A stretch of DNA of 64,000 nt from Megalobrama amblycephala (GCF_018812025.1 NC_063061.1:4639796-4703795), one strand, 5' to 3'. Shown: positions 25,060-37,455, counted from the first letter of the stretch. Numbers and translations: made by a program. The notes: generated by a model not told the origin, from the sequence alone.

Positions 25060-26510
25060 TTTTTATTATTGCTTGTCCCTAATCCTCTTCCGTACTGAAG
25101 AGACGAGCGTTCCCACAGAATTAAAATGTTTGTGTGTGATTTCTGTTTTGGTGACAACAATGCTACGGGACGAACCCTTTTAAACAAACACTCCCATTCT
25201 GGCCGTCATTTCATTGTGTCACATGTTGTTTTAATGAAAGTGATCGATACTTTTATCAAAACAACATGTGACGGGATGAACTAGAATAAAATTATAGCTG
25301 GTATGGAAGCTTTTGTTTAAAATAAAGCATTAACTCATTTTAAATAGGCCTACGCGTTTAATTTCTGTATCTTAAAAATATATATTATTGCATGTGTGAA
25401 CTCAAAATGTTGAGTGTTTATGTAAAATTATTTTCACTTCCCTCGTACACTGTTTTTCGGCACACTTCAGAAGAATGTAAAACATTTTAAACAAAACAAA
25501 AACATTCTGTTATGAATAATGAGGAACTTCCTCTCTCAGGAAGAAAGCTGGATAATGTGTTAGCCTAATTGTCCTAAACAGTGTAAAGGTGGCAAATGTA
25601 ATAGTGAAGTTTGCCTCAGTGCAACTAAATATTCCAGCATTTAGTTCATGTCGTCCTTTCATTATTCTAGCATTCACAATCATGTGACCCACTTGTAATT
25701 TATTAAATGAGAGAGCTGTCTATTAACTTGTGTAACTCATAAAGAGGAATCAGCATGATCCAAACGGCTCAACCTGGAATTCCAGTAGAATGTGACAGAT
25801 TGCTTCAGCGTCTCCGAGTGATCAGGCAGGACAAAAGCCCACTGTCAGACAATGAAACGTCTGACATTATAATACACTCAGTTGGGTGCATTTTGGATAA
25901 TCTACTGAAAATGCCACTCTGTCTGTTCAGCAAAAGTTGTACCACTTTTTAATGGCAATAAACCAGACTCTGCTTTGGCATGCATGGAGTTCAAGATCAT
26001 GTTAATAAAAATAAGACATCCCCAACTGGGCTCCAGACTGTGACTAAAACGGTCACATTTGCGACCAAAAATATTGATTTGTGAGTAATATTTTTTTTTT
26101 TTGGCTGAGATCGCCACTGACAACAATATAAATTTTCATGTTATGATTAAAAAATGTTGCTTTTTTTTCTTGCATGTTCTGTGATGAGTAGCCCATCACA
26201 TCTTTTGTTGTGTAGACGACACAAAGCAAAGTTGCGGTGGAAAAAACCTCACTGAGTTTGAGCGCCAAAATATGAACTGGAACAGTGAGGATCAGCTTTC
26301 CATGTCAGAAATGCATGTCAAAACTAGGACAAATATCAGTCTTTTTTAAAGCCCTCATCTTTATTGAGCAACAACGCTGACGGCTGTGCCAGCATGAGAG
26401 AGAAAACGATGGAGACGTGTCAATGATTGAACATCCAAGTATTGTAAAAGTGCAGGAAGGCAGTCTATTTCATACACACAATGTGGATAAACTACAGCAG
26501 ATAATTGTTA
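25060..26510 (+). other. sequence without recognised genes
   Basis: Only short frames with no family resemblance are present. AGACGAGCGTTCCCACAGAA and ACAACATGTGACGGGATGAA blocks suggest old transposon remnants, not assigned. Confidence 0.35.
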
Positions 26511-26519
26511 TCTGAGTGG

Positions 26520-27150
26520 ACACGGACTAATTGACCTGCCCCTTTTCACAAGATGTAATATAAGTCTCTGGTTTCCCCAGAATGTGTGTGTGAAGTTTCA
26601 GCTCAAAATACCCCACAGATCATTTATTATAGCTTGTCAAATTTGTCCCTATTTGGGTGTGAGCAAAAACACGCTGTTTGTGTGTGTCCCTTTAAATGCA
26701 AATGAGCTGCTGCTCCAGAAGAGGGCGGAGCTTTAACAGCTCAACAGCAACAAAGCTGGAGAATCTCACGCAGCCAAAATGAGGATTGTCAGTAACGGTG
26801 TTCAGCCTTACATTGTTCAAACCGGAGTCGACACTGATGGAGAGACTCAGGAAGAAGTTACAACTTTTAGACGTTTCTGAATGGTTAGTGGATAAATTTA
26901 TGTAGTTGCTGTGGAGTTGATTCAACTCATCCACTAGCATGTGCCGTCATGTTCATCTTTTGTGTTGAATTGACCCTCGTTTGTGAAGCAGTCCGGCGTA
27001 AAATGACGGCATGACAACAACACTCTACTACAACAACTCTTCCTCTTCTCTAAAGCAGCACAACATGGCCCCGCCCCCTTTGTTGCGTGTTCTCGGGGGC
27101 GGGGTTTATGTAAATTTTATGGTTTGTGATGTCACCAACCGTGGCGCTCT
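26520..27150 (+). mobile_element. DNA-transposon fragment with a relic first exon
   Basis: GATGTAATATAAGTCTCTGG and GTGAAGTTTCAGCTCAAAAT at the left are subterminal motifs shared with the AGGTGCC TTAA family. At 26779 a short frame reads MRIVSNGVQPYIVQTGVDTD and continues GETQEEVTTFRRF before a stop, followed by GGCCCCGCCCCC. The frame's position and style match the short frame at 49381 in another TTAA element. The ends are not clearly delimited. Confidence 0.5.
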
Positions 27151-27504
27151 TTAATGTGACAGATTGCTCAATCAGCATTTCGACCTTTACTCAGAAAAGC
27201 CATTCAATGCTTATAAACTCGTTAGTCAGCTAGAAAAATCACTGTAGAAAGGGACATTTGCTAAATATATGCACTATATCACATGATCCTTAGAAGGAGC
27301 TAAAAAAAAAGCTTCATCACACTGTGCCTCGTTTACAAAACGATATGCTCCGAACAAACATAATGCTGCGATGTGAACAGGGACGCCATTAAAATAAATC
27401 ATCCACTTGTTTCTGACACTGGGATCCTTGCATGGAGTATGTCAGAAACTGAACGCTGTATACTGTGTCAGTGTAGACAGCATCAGTGATTTATAATGAT
27501 TTCT

Positions 27505-28324
27505 ATAGACCCCTTAATCGCCTACGTCACTGTGACGTCACCGCTCTAGCTGGAGGCAGAACATAAATAAGAACTAATAGCGGGCCCGCGCTAAAAGTTT
27601 GAGGTTTTGACTTTAAAATGTCGTCTTGTTGTGTTTTTGGCTGCCAGAATAGAAGGAACAGGACTTTTGGTTCAAAACTAAAGTTTTACCAGATCCCGGC
27701 AGACATTCCTTCACAGAAATCAAATAGATAATTGTGGTTGAATGCAATACGGCGTACAGACTGGATGGAAACGATCATAAATAATGCTCGTGTTTGCAGT
27801 GCACTCTTCATATCAGGTAAAATAATCGATGCATATGTAATGGTGTGTTGGTTTTATCTAGTACAAATCAGCAAGTTTCTGTTTTATAGGTGAAAAGTCA
27901 CCAACTTTCAGCGCACTAGCTAGCTTAAATGTTAAACAAACATACAGCGATAGATGAGTGTGCCATCCTTTGAATGGTCTCTTAAAATAATCCACATTGC
28001 TAGCCATAATCATAGTTAGCCAAGCATTAGGTTACATTAGACAATAAGCCTTCCCTGAACCACCCGAAAGTAATTCATATGTTGTCTAGGAAATATCCAA
28101 AACTTAAGTTAATTTACAAAAATAGCTGTCACGGTCCCGCAGAGTCAGTGACTGTACATATTCGGACAGTTCTGAACCTTCTTCTGCATCTATGTTTAAT
28201 AAATCCCTCCTAAAACATGCTAGCTTACGCTTGTCAACATTGAGTCCAGCGTCTCTTTTTGCCTCCAGCTAAGCCCCGCCCACCAGGAAACGTTGCAATG
28301 TTTACAAACTTTTAAGGGGTCTAT
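27505..28324 (+). mobile_element. DNA transposon remnant with a THAP-domain exon
   Basis: Perfect 13-bp inverted termini, ATAGACCCCTTAA and TTAAGGGGTCTAT, bound an 820-bp insertion. Near the left end lies a degenerate THAP zinc-finger exon on the + strand (27618-27816). THAP domains are the DNA-binding domain of P-element-like and other fish DNA transposases. The rest of the transposase is gone. It inserted into another transposon. Confidence 0.8.
27618..27816 (+). pseudogene. THAP zinc-finger exon of a DNA transposase, broken
   Basis: It reads MSSCCVFGCQNRRNRT, then LKFYQIPADIPS, a TAA at codon 38, then LWLNAIRRTDWMETI and NNARVCSALFISG before a donor (TCAG|gtaaaa). The C-x-x-x-C start, the FYxIP motif, the conserved W and the ARVCSxxF end are the THAP signature. 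The usual His after CSA is Leu here, so the C2CH zinc site is lost as well as the frame. Confidence 0.8.
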
Positions 28325-28615
28325 TCAGTGTAGGCAAATGTCAGCCATTAAGCCACTGAACGCCAGTGGGCGGAGCCTATGGAGTGACGATGTATAACTA
28401 TTGGTCGATGTCTTGCTCTGGAGGCGGTCATATGCAAATGTATTTCCCCATGTGACATCACAGATGCTACAATATCAAATTAAATAAATGTTTTGTTTAT
28501 AATGAGGAGTGCGTTTTAAACTGTGAAACTTTGCAGTACGTTTTACTGCTATAAAGACCTCTTATATGACAAAAGATCATGGCAAATTTTATTTCTTATG
28601 TCATGTCGCCTTTAA

Positions 28616-29425
28616 ATTTTGCTACTGACAATGTTTATAATGTCACAATCTGAAGCTGTGCAGTCAGTTTGAGGTCGTTTGTCGCTGAGCTGTTTACAGA
28701 TCACTGTCTGCGCTCTCATTGGTAGTCTTCGAATCTTGTCGCTGCTCATTTGCATAAAGTCCACCTTTCCTCAACTTTGTCACATCACCAGTATTCTCTG
28801 TCTCTCATGCATCTTCCTTGAAGCCATTGTCATTTTATCTCATAAAAAAGGTATTCAGACTGTGGTAGACGTGGTTTTTATCCCATAATTACTTTGCATT
28901 TCAGGCATATTTCAAACAGCAAGATGTCTGACTTAGCAGATTGGATTCATTGCATGCCTCTTCCATCTCTCCACTTTCTATGATTGTCTTTTTTTCCCTC
29001 TCTATAGTCCTTCACCTCTGAATTAATGCAAGCTAACAAAGTTCAAAGTGCTAAACTGAGGCAATGCAACGGGCAGAAGTTTAATCTGTTTTGTTCCAAC
29101 GCAACTCTCTCTCTCTTCTACTGTAAAGGCTGGTCTTTGTCATCTGCTGTAATTAACAAAAGTGCAGGGATTGAACACATTTGTCACATTCCTTCCATAT
29201 TAAGATTTTAATAGCAGCTATTATCATATATTAGTTTATTTTTACCTTAAAGGTCTTTGTGTTGAGCTTCAAGCGTCCTACGCAGTGTAGCAGCTCTGAA
29301 AGCTGAACTTTCCATTAGTTGTAGTTGTAAGTAAGAGTGTCTTTGTTTCTGAGATCTTCTTTCAGTACGATTAGAATTCCGTTCCATTCCTTTCAAATGT
29401 TGCATTTTGTTTTGGTGTTCCAGAA
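28616..29425 (+). other. sequence without recognised genes
   Basis: No exon or complete element is recognised. Confidence 0.35.
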
Positions 29426-29483
29426 AGAATAAAGTGCCCCTATTATGCTTTTTTTGAATATTACCTTTCATGTGTGTAATATA

Positions 29484-29695
29484 CACCGATCAGGCAAAAC
29501 ATCATGAGCACTGACAGCTGAAGTGAATAACACTGATCATCTCTTCATCACGGCACCTGTTAGTGGGAGGATATGTTAGGCAGCAAGTGAACATTTTTCC
29601 TCAAAGTTGATGTTAGAAGCAGGAAAAATGGGCAAGCGTAAGGATTTGAGTGAGTTTGACAAGAGCCAAATTGTGATGGCTAGACGACTGTCTTT
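29484..29695 (+). pseudogene. truncated Tc1-like transposon with transposase start (copy 2)
   Basis: It begins at a TA with CACCGATCAGGCAAAACATC and reaches ATG at 29628: MGKRKDLSEFDKSQIVMARR. It is cut off after MARRL by unrelated DNA. The 5' leader GAAGTGAATAACACTGATCA matches copy 3 at 34137. It lies inside a left-end fragment of a TTAA-type repeat (AGTGCCCCTATTATGC at 29431). Confidence 0.82.
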
Positions 29696-29798
29696 GCCGT
29701 CTGACCAAAGTAATGAACACATAATGTCACAGAGTAATGAAGTCGTTGAACAGAAAACACAGCAGAAATCATGACAAAAAGCAGCTATATACTTTTAA

Positions 29799-30296
29799 AG
29801 GGTTAGTTCACCCAAAAAAATGACTCTGCCTCATGTCGTTCCACACCCGACTTTCGTTCATCTTCAGAACACAAATTAAGATATTTTTGATGAAGTCTGA
29901 GAGGTTTCTGTCCCTTCATAGAGATCCGACGCAATTATCAAGGTCCAGAAAGGTAGATGTCATTAAAGTAATCAATGGTACTCCAGTGGCTTAAACTCAA
30001 TTTTATGAAGTGACGCAGATCAATATTTTTGTAAGTAAAGTGGTTAATTATTTTGTGTAAAGCACTTCCGTCGCTTCATGAAATTGTGTTTAAACCACTG
30101 GAGTCACATGGAGTACTTTAATGATGTCTTTACTACCTTTCTAGACCTTGAAAGTGGTAGTTGTGTTGGATCTCTATGGAAGACAGAAACCTCATATTTC
30201 ATCAAAAAGATCTTAATTTGTGTTCTGAAGATGAACAAAGGACTTATGGATGTGGAACGAGAGTAATAATTTTTGGTTATTTTTGGGTGAACTAAC
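29799..30296. mobile_element. TTAA MITE (AGGGTTAGTTCACCC family), right tip lost
   Basis: The left end is TTAA (29795-29798)+AGGGTTAGTTCACCC, and inverted arms end at GGGTGAACTAAC. The last bases and the right TTAA are absent because a hAT element inserted there at 30297. It is related to 60003-60816. Confidence 0.8.
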
Positions 30297-32351
30297 TAGA
30301 GATTGACCGATAAATCGATTTACCAATATTTTCCCCCGATATTTAAGCATTTTACCAATTGGATATCGGTTTTGTAATATCGGATTTACCGATAAATGCC
30401 GCCATATTGTGGGTGTTTTGAGAATTGCGCGCCGGATCGCCATTACAGCGTATCTAAGGGGAGACGAGACAACGGCGTGCACAGGTCAAGTATTCTTACC
30501 TGCTTTAACATCACAGCCATTAATGCACAAATTAGATGTTACATAAATGCCTGAAATGTAGCTAGTTTATGCAGCTTATCTCTGAGAAATAGAGACAAGC
30601 TCACGGAGTCACGTAAGATAATCCGTAAAGGCCTGTCCCAATAAAGATGTAACTTTGCATGAATTTAAACTATGCAGCATGAATGAGCACATGTTGGAAA
30701 TAAAAGCGCTGAATTTAATTCTCTCTGTTGTCTGTGCTCATCATTAGTCTCATGAAGTCGTCTGTATTTTGCTGTTCATTCAGCGGGTTGATGCTCAGAA
30801 AATGCTCCACGGCCACCGCATGTAACTTTGAACAAGATTCACTTGTTTAAAACACCGTAATTATATAAACATTTACTATAATTCGCTAATAAACATCCAA
30901 GTAAACACAACTCTATGGAAATTAATTATTTATTATCTCCATGAGCGATCGCAGTTTGAATTCTGTGTAAATGCAGAGATAAACAGCGCTTTGTCAGCAG
31001 ATATTTCATATTCTAGAACGAAGTATTACATTTCTGCAAAGTTGATATGACTCTTGTCTTTAATTTATTTTCTCCATTTGAAAACATTAGACATTCTACA
31101 TTTTATTTATTTATTTTAAACCACATCGAAGATTTTATTTTTTAAGCAAAAACAGTTTAGTAACAGTGCACTTTTTTTTATTTTTGCACTTTCAGACCTC
31201 TTAATATACACTACCGCTCAAAAGTTTGGGATCAGTAAGATTTTTAATGTTTTTAAAAGAAGTTTCGTCTGCTCACCAAGGCTGCATTTATTTGATTAAA
31301 AATACAAACAAAAACAGTAATATTGTGAAATATTATTCCAATTTAAAACGGCTGTTTTCTATGTACAATATACATTAAAGTGTAATTTATTCCTGTGATG
31401 CAAAGCTGAATTTTCAGCATCATTACTCCAGTCTTCAGTGTCACATGATCCTTCAGAAATCAATCTAATATGATGATGTGATGCTCAAGAAACATTTATT
31501 ATTATTATCAATGTTGAAAACGGTTGTGTACAATTTTTTTTTCAAAATTCTTCGATGAATAGAAAGTTCAAAAGAACAGCATTTATTTAAAATAGAATAT
31601 TTTCTAACATTATAATTGTCTTTACTGTAACTTTTGATCAGTTTAACTCATCCTTGATGAATAAAAGTATTGATTAATTTTATTTCTATCCCCCAAAAAT
31701 AAAATTTAAATTCTGACTGACCCCAAACTTTTGAACGGTAGTGTTTAATGCTACAAAAGATTTAGATTTCAGACAAATGCTGTTCTTTTGAACTTTCTAT
31801 TCATCATAGCATCATGAAATAAAAATGTAAATAACTGTTTTCAACATTGATAATAATCATAAATGTTTCTTGAGCATCAAATCATCATATTAGAATGATT
31901 TCTGAAGGATCATGTGACACTGAAGACTGAAGTAATGATGCTGAAAATTCAGCTTTGATCACAGGAATAAATGACACTTTACTGTATATTGACATAGAAA
32001 ACAGCTGTTTTAAATTGTAATAATATTTCACAATATTACTGTTTTGTTTGTATTTTTAATCAAATAAATGCAGGCTAGGTGAGCAGACGAAACTTCTTTT
32101 AAAAACATTAAAAATCTTACCGATCCCAAACTTTTGAGCGGTAGTGTATATAATTGGTGTATAAATAAGGTTTGTTTTGTTTTCTATGCAGGAGGGAGTG
32201 ATTGTTATAAATAAAATGGTTTGTTCAGTTCAGTGGTGTTGTAATCGTGTCAAAAACAGACGTATAACAGTAAATAAATATCGGTTATCGGGCACATAAA
32301 CACACAAATTATCGGTATCGGTTTTAAAAAATCAATATCAGTCAATCACTA
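30297..32351. mobile_element. hAT element, 2.06 kb, carrying a nested mariner-like MITE
   Basis: The termini are TAGAGATTGACCGATAAATC and GATTGACTGATATTGATTTT read from the other strand (…TATCAGTCAATCACTA). The flanks are GAACTAAC (30289-30296) and GAACTAAT (32352-32359), an 8-bp duplication with one mismatch. GATATCGG-type motifs near both ends are typical of this hAT family. No transposase frame is seen. 31209-32146 is a later insertion. Confidence 0.83.
31209..32146. mobile_element. CACTACCG mariner-like MITE, nested
   Basis: CACTACCGCTCAAAAGTTTG and CAAACTTTTGAGCGGTAGTG form inverted termini flanked by TA. An internal CAAACTTTTGAACGGTAGTG at 31726-31745 shows that it consists of two copies arranged as a larger palindrome. 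The subterminal TTTAAAAGAAGTTTCGTCTG is shared with 35043-35979 and 62271-63182. Confidence 0.85.
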
Positions 32352-32606
32352 GAACTAATTCATACTAATGTGCGAAAAACAGCAAATGTGACGTTATAAA
32401 TCATGAATGAAATATAATGCAATTTACATTGTCATTGTACTTAACACTTTTTCATTATTTGTTTGATATAATGGTTACAAAACACTACTTTAAAAATCTC
32501 ATCAAACTGGAATAATAGTTTCACAGAATAATCCTTATATCTTAAGATCTCTAATTCTCAGAAGACTTTACAGATTGTTTTTTTGTTTTTTAATTTTTTT
32601 TTGCAG

Positions 32607-32655
32607 CGCAAGGGGAAAAATGTGGACAAATTTAACTTCCAACGTAGATGTGCAG
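32607..32655 (+). other. shroom1: candidate 49-bp internal 5' UTR exon of shroom1
   Basis: A T-rich tract and TTTTTTTTGCAG precede CGCAAGGGGAAAAATGTGGA, and the segment ends GATGTGCAG|gtatgt. Both splice sites are strong and the sequence is not a recognised repeat. Spliced to 50455 it gives an upstream frame from ATG at 32620 to TAG at 50533-50535. No coding homology is evident, and the assignment to shroom1 is inference. Confidence 0.4.
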
Positions 32656-32659
32656 GTAT

Positions 32660-34130
32660 GTGCTAGTGACTCCTGTCAATGTCAACAAGTGGGAAGATGT
32701 TCTTCACTGGTTTGATCTGGCTGAGATAACATTTCTCAGTGGTGTCAGCATGTACAGGTGGCTAAAATGGTTTCTCAGTGCTTTTGCAAACCAATCACAG
32801 GATATGAACGTGATCTCTCGGGTTAATCAAACTGTTATTATTTGCAAGTCAAATTTGAGAGGAACAAATGCAAATGTTAGTGTATGCTGTAGGTTGTCAT
32901 GGTCTCTTAATGTTGGCACAGTTACATTACTTCATTAATTCACCTTTGCTCAGTTGAATGATTGTCAGCAATCTCAAGGTCAGTGAAGAGGAATCCAGAA
33001 AGGAATGTTCGAGTCATTAAGGTTATTTCTTCACATGACTATCCTTATAAAGACCTGGCAGCAGTAAAGAGAAAACACACTAGGGAAATGTCCAGACTAC
33101 ATTTCACCCCCTGAAAATCAAAAGAAGTTAAAATTTTATTTTACTGCAAAGTCATTCTCATTACTGTAATGCAAAAATGCACCCTGCATGACAATAATAA
33201 ACTCCTAAAATAAGCTCCTAAATATATTCTTTTGATTATTTTCAGGTAAAATATGATCTGCATTTCTTGGCAGATTTGATGACAGTCATGTTGGTGTTAA
33301 ATAGACCTCATTTAATGAAATTAAAGCACTTTTTATTTGTGTTACTTATAAGTAATAAAGTATCATGATAAGTGATCCTGCCTGAAAAAAATGTTACGTG
33401 ATATTTTTGCTATATCGCCCGCTCGGATGTGTATTGTAAACATACTCGGCTCTATGTGGAGTTATCTTGTCACAGCTAGTTAGTATTCAGCTGAACTGTT
33501 TGTTACTGTGCCGAGTGTGATTGACAGCTAGCAGTCACCTGATGCCACCTCTACCTGGCCAATGTAATGTGAGAATTTAAGCAATTTCCACTGCCCAGGT
33601 AGGATTACTTATCTGTTTTTCTGCTTATTTTCCAACTGAGTTGCAAAAGTAGAAAAAAGTGCACCGGGCGGATTTTTGTCTTTTAGCGATCTTGAAATAC
33701 TTTACCATCCCAGGGGTTTGGAGATATGTGAGACTGCCTATAAAGCATTTGGCTTCGCCATTAGATGACTTGCAGTATTTTCTTGTAGAGAGTTCCTCTA
33801 TGAGGCTTACATATTATGTAAGGGAGAATAAAAGTGAAACTTTGTCCTTATAGGCTGTAAACAGAACATTTCTGCAATCCACCGTGTTACGTGATGAGTC
33901 CTAGGCAGTGCGTTACAGCAACTACTGAAACTGAATCATCAGTGAAAGCCTTGAGTCATGAGTATCTATGTCTGAATCTTTACAATCAAGTGCTGTGAAA
34001 CACATGACATAATACCATGTGTGCTTCGTATGTGTGAGCTTATCTTGCACATTCCCATCCCATGTAATCACCTTGCCACTGACAAGGACTGCTATACAAA
34101 CACTGAAGGTCTGAGGATCAAACTCATGCA
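32660..34130 (+). other. probable shroom1 intron, no recognised features
   Basis: Unique-looking AT-rich sequence. Frames here are short and without family resemblance. Confidence 0.35.
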
Positions 34131-34136
34131 GAAACG

Positions 34137-34390
34137 CACATCGATCAGGCATAACATTATGAGCACTGACAGCTGAAGTGAATAACACTGATCATCTCTT
34201 CATCACGGCACCTGTTAGTGGGTGGATATATTAGGCAGCAAGTGAACGTTTTGTCCTCAAAGTTGATGTTAGAAGCAGGAAAAATGGGCAAGCGTAAGGA
34301 TTTGAGAGAGTTTGACAAGGACCAAATTGTGATGGCTAGACAACTGGGTCAGAGCATCTCCAAAACTGCAGCTCTTGTGGGTGTTCCTGA
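34137..34390 (+). pseudogene. truncated Tc1-like transposon with transposase start (copy 3)
   Basis: The 5' leader (GATCAGGCATAACATTATGA) is followed by ATG at 34284: [20 protein letters not shown], then [15 protein letters not shown]. This is the helix-turn-helix N-terminus of a Tc1-like transposase. The element stops abruptly at 34390 where T-rich DNA of a different repeat begins. Confidence 0.85.
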
Positions 34391-34490
34391 TTTGATTTAG
34401 TTTTAGTCATATTTTAGTCATTGGAAATTGTTTTAGTTTTAGTCGACTAAATCTACAGTAGATTTAGTCGACTAAAATCTAATTTAGGTA
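34391..34490. repeat. AGTCGACTAAAT palindromic repeat
   Basis: TTTTAGTCGACTAAATCTAC and GTAGATTTAGTCGACTAAAA form a near-perfect 41-bp palindrome at 34437-34478. A diverged relative, TTTTAGTCAACTAAATCTAC, occurs at 57732. It is probably a fragment of an element family with AGTTTTAGTCGACTAAA ends. Confidence 0.6.
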
Positions 34491-35042
34491 AACTGTAATG
34501 CATTAAGCATTTCTCTAACAATACACAGATCCAAAACGCTGATATACATCTGATGTACTCTCTAAACTGTTTGTTCACTTAAGACAACCAACTGTACTTT
34601 ACTCGCCAAAGCGGACGGTTTTTGACCGTTAAAGTGCAAAAACACAGGAAGGAGCTCAATTCAGTACTTGTCAGGGACTGACACACTTATCATTGAGCTA
34701 ATATTATAGTTTTTGTTTAAAATTTTGATTAGATTTGATTTTTAGTTTTTCTGCTTTCATTGTAATTTTAGTTAAAAGTTTTTGTAATTTTTTGTGTTTT
34801 TGTCTTTTAGTTTTTGCTTTTAAACGTATATATATATATATATATATATAAAATAATATTTTTTTTTCTGTTTTAGTTATTTTAGTACATCAGGTTAAGC
34901 TAAAGTTGGGAACTAGATGAAATAAGTTCACATTTTTTATATATTTATTTTATTTCAGTTAACATTTATTTCAAGTAATGAAGATTTTTTTTTTTTATGG
35001 TTTTAGGTTTAGTTAACTATTTTATATATTATATTATATATA

Positions 35043-35979
35043 CAGTACAGTCCAAAAGTTTGGAACCACTAAGATTTTTAATGTTTTTAAAAGAAGTTTC
35101 GTCTGCTCACCAAGGCTACATTTATTTCATTAAAAATACAGTAAAAAACAGTAATATTGTGAAATATTATTACAATTTAAAATGACTGTTTTCTATTTGA
35201 ATATATTTCACAAAGTAATTTATTCCTGTGATGCAAAGCTGAATTTTCAGCATCGTTACTCCAGTCTTCAGTGTCACATGATCCTTCAGAAATCATTCTA
35301 ATATGCTGATCTGCTGCTCAAGAAACATTTAATGTGTACAATTGTACAAAATATTTGTGTACAATATTGTTTTTCAGGATTATTTGATGAATAGAAAGTT
35401 CAAAAGAACAGTGTTTATCTGAAATCTAATCTTTTGTAACATTATAAATGTCTTTACTGCCACTTTTGATTGATTTAATGCATCCTTGCTGAATAAAAGT
35501 ATTCATTTCTTTAATTTCTTTTCAAAAAAATAAAAATAAAAATTCTTACTGACCCCAAACTTTTGAACGGTAGTGTATAATGCTACAGAAGCTTTGTATT
35601 TCAGATAAATGCTGTTCTTTTGAACTTTCTATTCATCAAGGAATCCTGAAAAAAAAAGTACACAACTGTTTTCAACATTGAAAATAATCATAAATGTTTA
35701 TTGAGCAGCAAATCAGCATATTAGAATGATTTCTGAAGGATCATGTGACACTGAAGACTGGAGTAACGATGCTGAAAATTCAGCTTTGCATCACAGGAAT
35801 AAATTACTTTGTCAAATATATTTAAATAGTACACAGTTATTTTAAATTGTAATAATATTTCACAATATTACTGTTTTTTACTGTATTTTTAATTAAATAA
35901 ATGTATCCTTGGTGAGCAGACGAAACTTCTTTTAAAAACATTAAAAATCTTAGTGGTTCCAAACTTTTGGACTGTACTG
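35043..35979. mobile_element. CAGTACAGTCC mariner-like MITE, copy A
   Basis: The termini CAGTACAGTCCAAAAGTTTG and CAAACTTTTGGACTGTACTG are flanked by TA. The interior holds an inward-facing CACTACCG-type terminus (CAAACTTTTGAACGGTAGTG at 35557-35576), so the element is a composite palindrome. It is bordered by TA-rich microsatellite on both sides. Copy B at 62271-63182 is very similar but in the opposite orientation. Confidence 0.88.
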
Positions 35980-35981
35980 TA

Positions 35982-36082
35982 TATATAATATAATATAATA
36001 TAATATAATATAATATAATATAATATAATATAATATAATATAATATAATATAATTAATATAATATAATATAATATAATATCC
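35982..36082. repeat. (TAATA)n microsatellite
   Basis: About 100 bp of TAATA units start directly at the right end of the mariner-like element. Confidence 0.9.
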
Positions 36083-36119
36083 ACCAGTACTCAATAAATA
36101 ATATTTATTATTATTAATG

Positions 36120-37450
36120 ATCAGAATAAGCAATTCTCCACTGAGTAATATAGTTCAGTAGTCCATTAAAATGTAACATTGTAACTTGAATTTAATATAA
36201 AATTCAACACCTGGGAAATGAACACTTGAGCTGGGTGCATCCCATCTACGGATCGCATATAGAAACTGGAAAATGGAAACCAAGCTTCATCTTTTTGATG
36301 TGATGCGAAAGAACAAAACAGGCCTGATTATAGTCATTCTAGAACAGGAAATAGACGCTTTGTGACGTCATTGAATTGTACAGCGAGTTCGATCTCTGGA
36401 ACGCCCCTGAGAAAAGATTACGTCAAGGTTCATCACCCTTTTCTTATCCTGACACCTTTTGTGTCCTTCCTCAAAGGACCATACCTTCCTTTACCTACTC
36501 CATTTCCCTGGTTTTGTATTGCAGTGGCTTCTTTGAGTTTTTAGGTAATGAAAGCCCACAAAAAAGTATTCATGACAATTATTTCTAAAGTTGTTGTTGT
36601 TTTAGCACAGGTTCCCATTAGTAAGTTCCCTCTGCTTTTTTTGTTCTGTTGTTTTCCAGCTATTAAGGATGGACAGAATGGAACAGGAAGGGCAACATGT
36701 AGAATCTCAAAAGTGTGGCATTTCCTCACCGATGCTCCTTCACGTCCTTTTACTGTCTTTTGTTACACTTGTTCATTCGCTTTGTCCTGTTACCTAAGAG
36801 AGGCAATGTTAAGAATGTCGTAATTTGGCACAAACATTTCCCTGGTTAAAGTTCAGTTGTCTCTTCGTTGGTTTTCAGTTGCATCTGTAAAATTTCACCT
36901 CCACCTTTCTGGAGAGGTTTGACAGGTGGTAATGCTTCAAACGTTGTGTTCTTATGAAATGTTGGTGTTAGTGACATGCCTGTCATGCAATGCTCATTTT
37001 TATGTTCTAATCAAACAAAAAAAAAGTAAATATATTTAAAACTATTGCATTTGAATGCTTGATAGACTTTTCTCCTCGCACAATTTTTTTTTTCAGTCAC
37101 TTGGACTTGACTTGGCTTTACTCGGCTGTGTTTACTTGACCTCATTGTTTCTTCGAGACGAATGACTTTCAGGATTTGGATACAATCACATTTTACCCTA
37201 AATTCCATTTCAACCTACACAAAAAGAAAGGAACAAATCTGATTTATAAAGGCGGAAACTGACATGAAAGTGTTCTTATATTCTATATGGCCAAATTAAT
37301 GGGTTTGTTTTATTATGTACTAACAATAAATATCTAGAACACTATGGATTTACTGTGCAACTGCATGTCATTCTGTTAAATTCCCTGAGATTGATTAGGG
37401 TTTATAGGGGTTAGAGATCGGTTTTTGGGATAAGGGTTGGGTTATGAGGT
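36120..37450 (+). other. probable shroom1 intron, no recognised features
   Basis: Mostly unique-looking sequence. Overlapping short frames near 36360-36820 lack resemblance to known proteins. Confidence 0.35.
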
Positions 37451-37455
37451 TAGGT

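Larger units (their letters stand above)
27155..28611. mobile_element. TTAA-type element (outer), interrupted by a THAP-bearing element
   Basis: The right end is TTATGTCATGTCGCCT followed by TTAA (28612-28615), and a TTAA precedes the presumed left end at 27151-27154. The 28325-28611 part, reversed, matches 59941-61010 over ATTATAAACAAAACATTTAT, GACATCGACCAATAGTTAT and CATAGGCTCCGCCCACTGG. It is split at 27505-28324. Confidence 0.65.

Noticed and set aside
36360..36823. A possible small gene from three overlapping frames
   Set aside because: No homology, no start or splice pattern common to the frames, and no codon bias visible.
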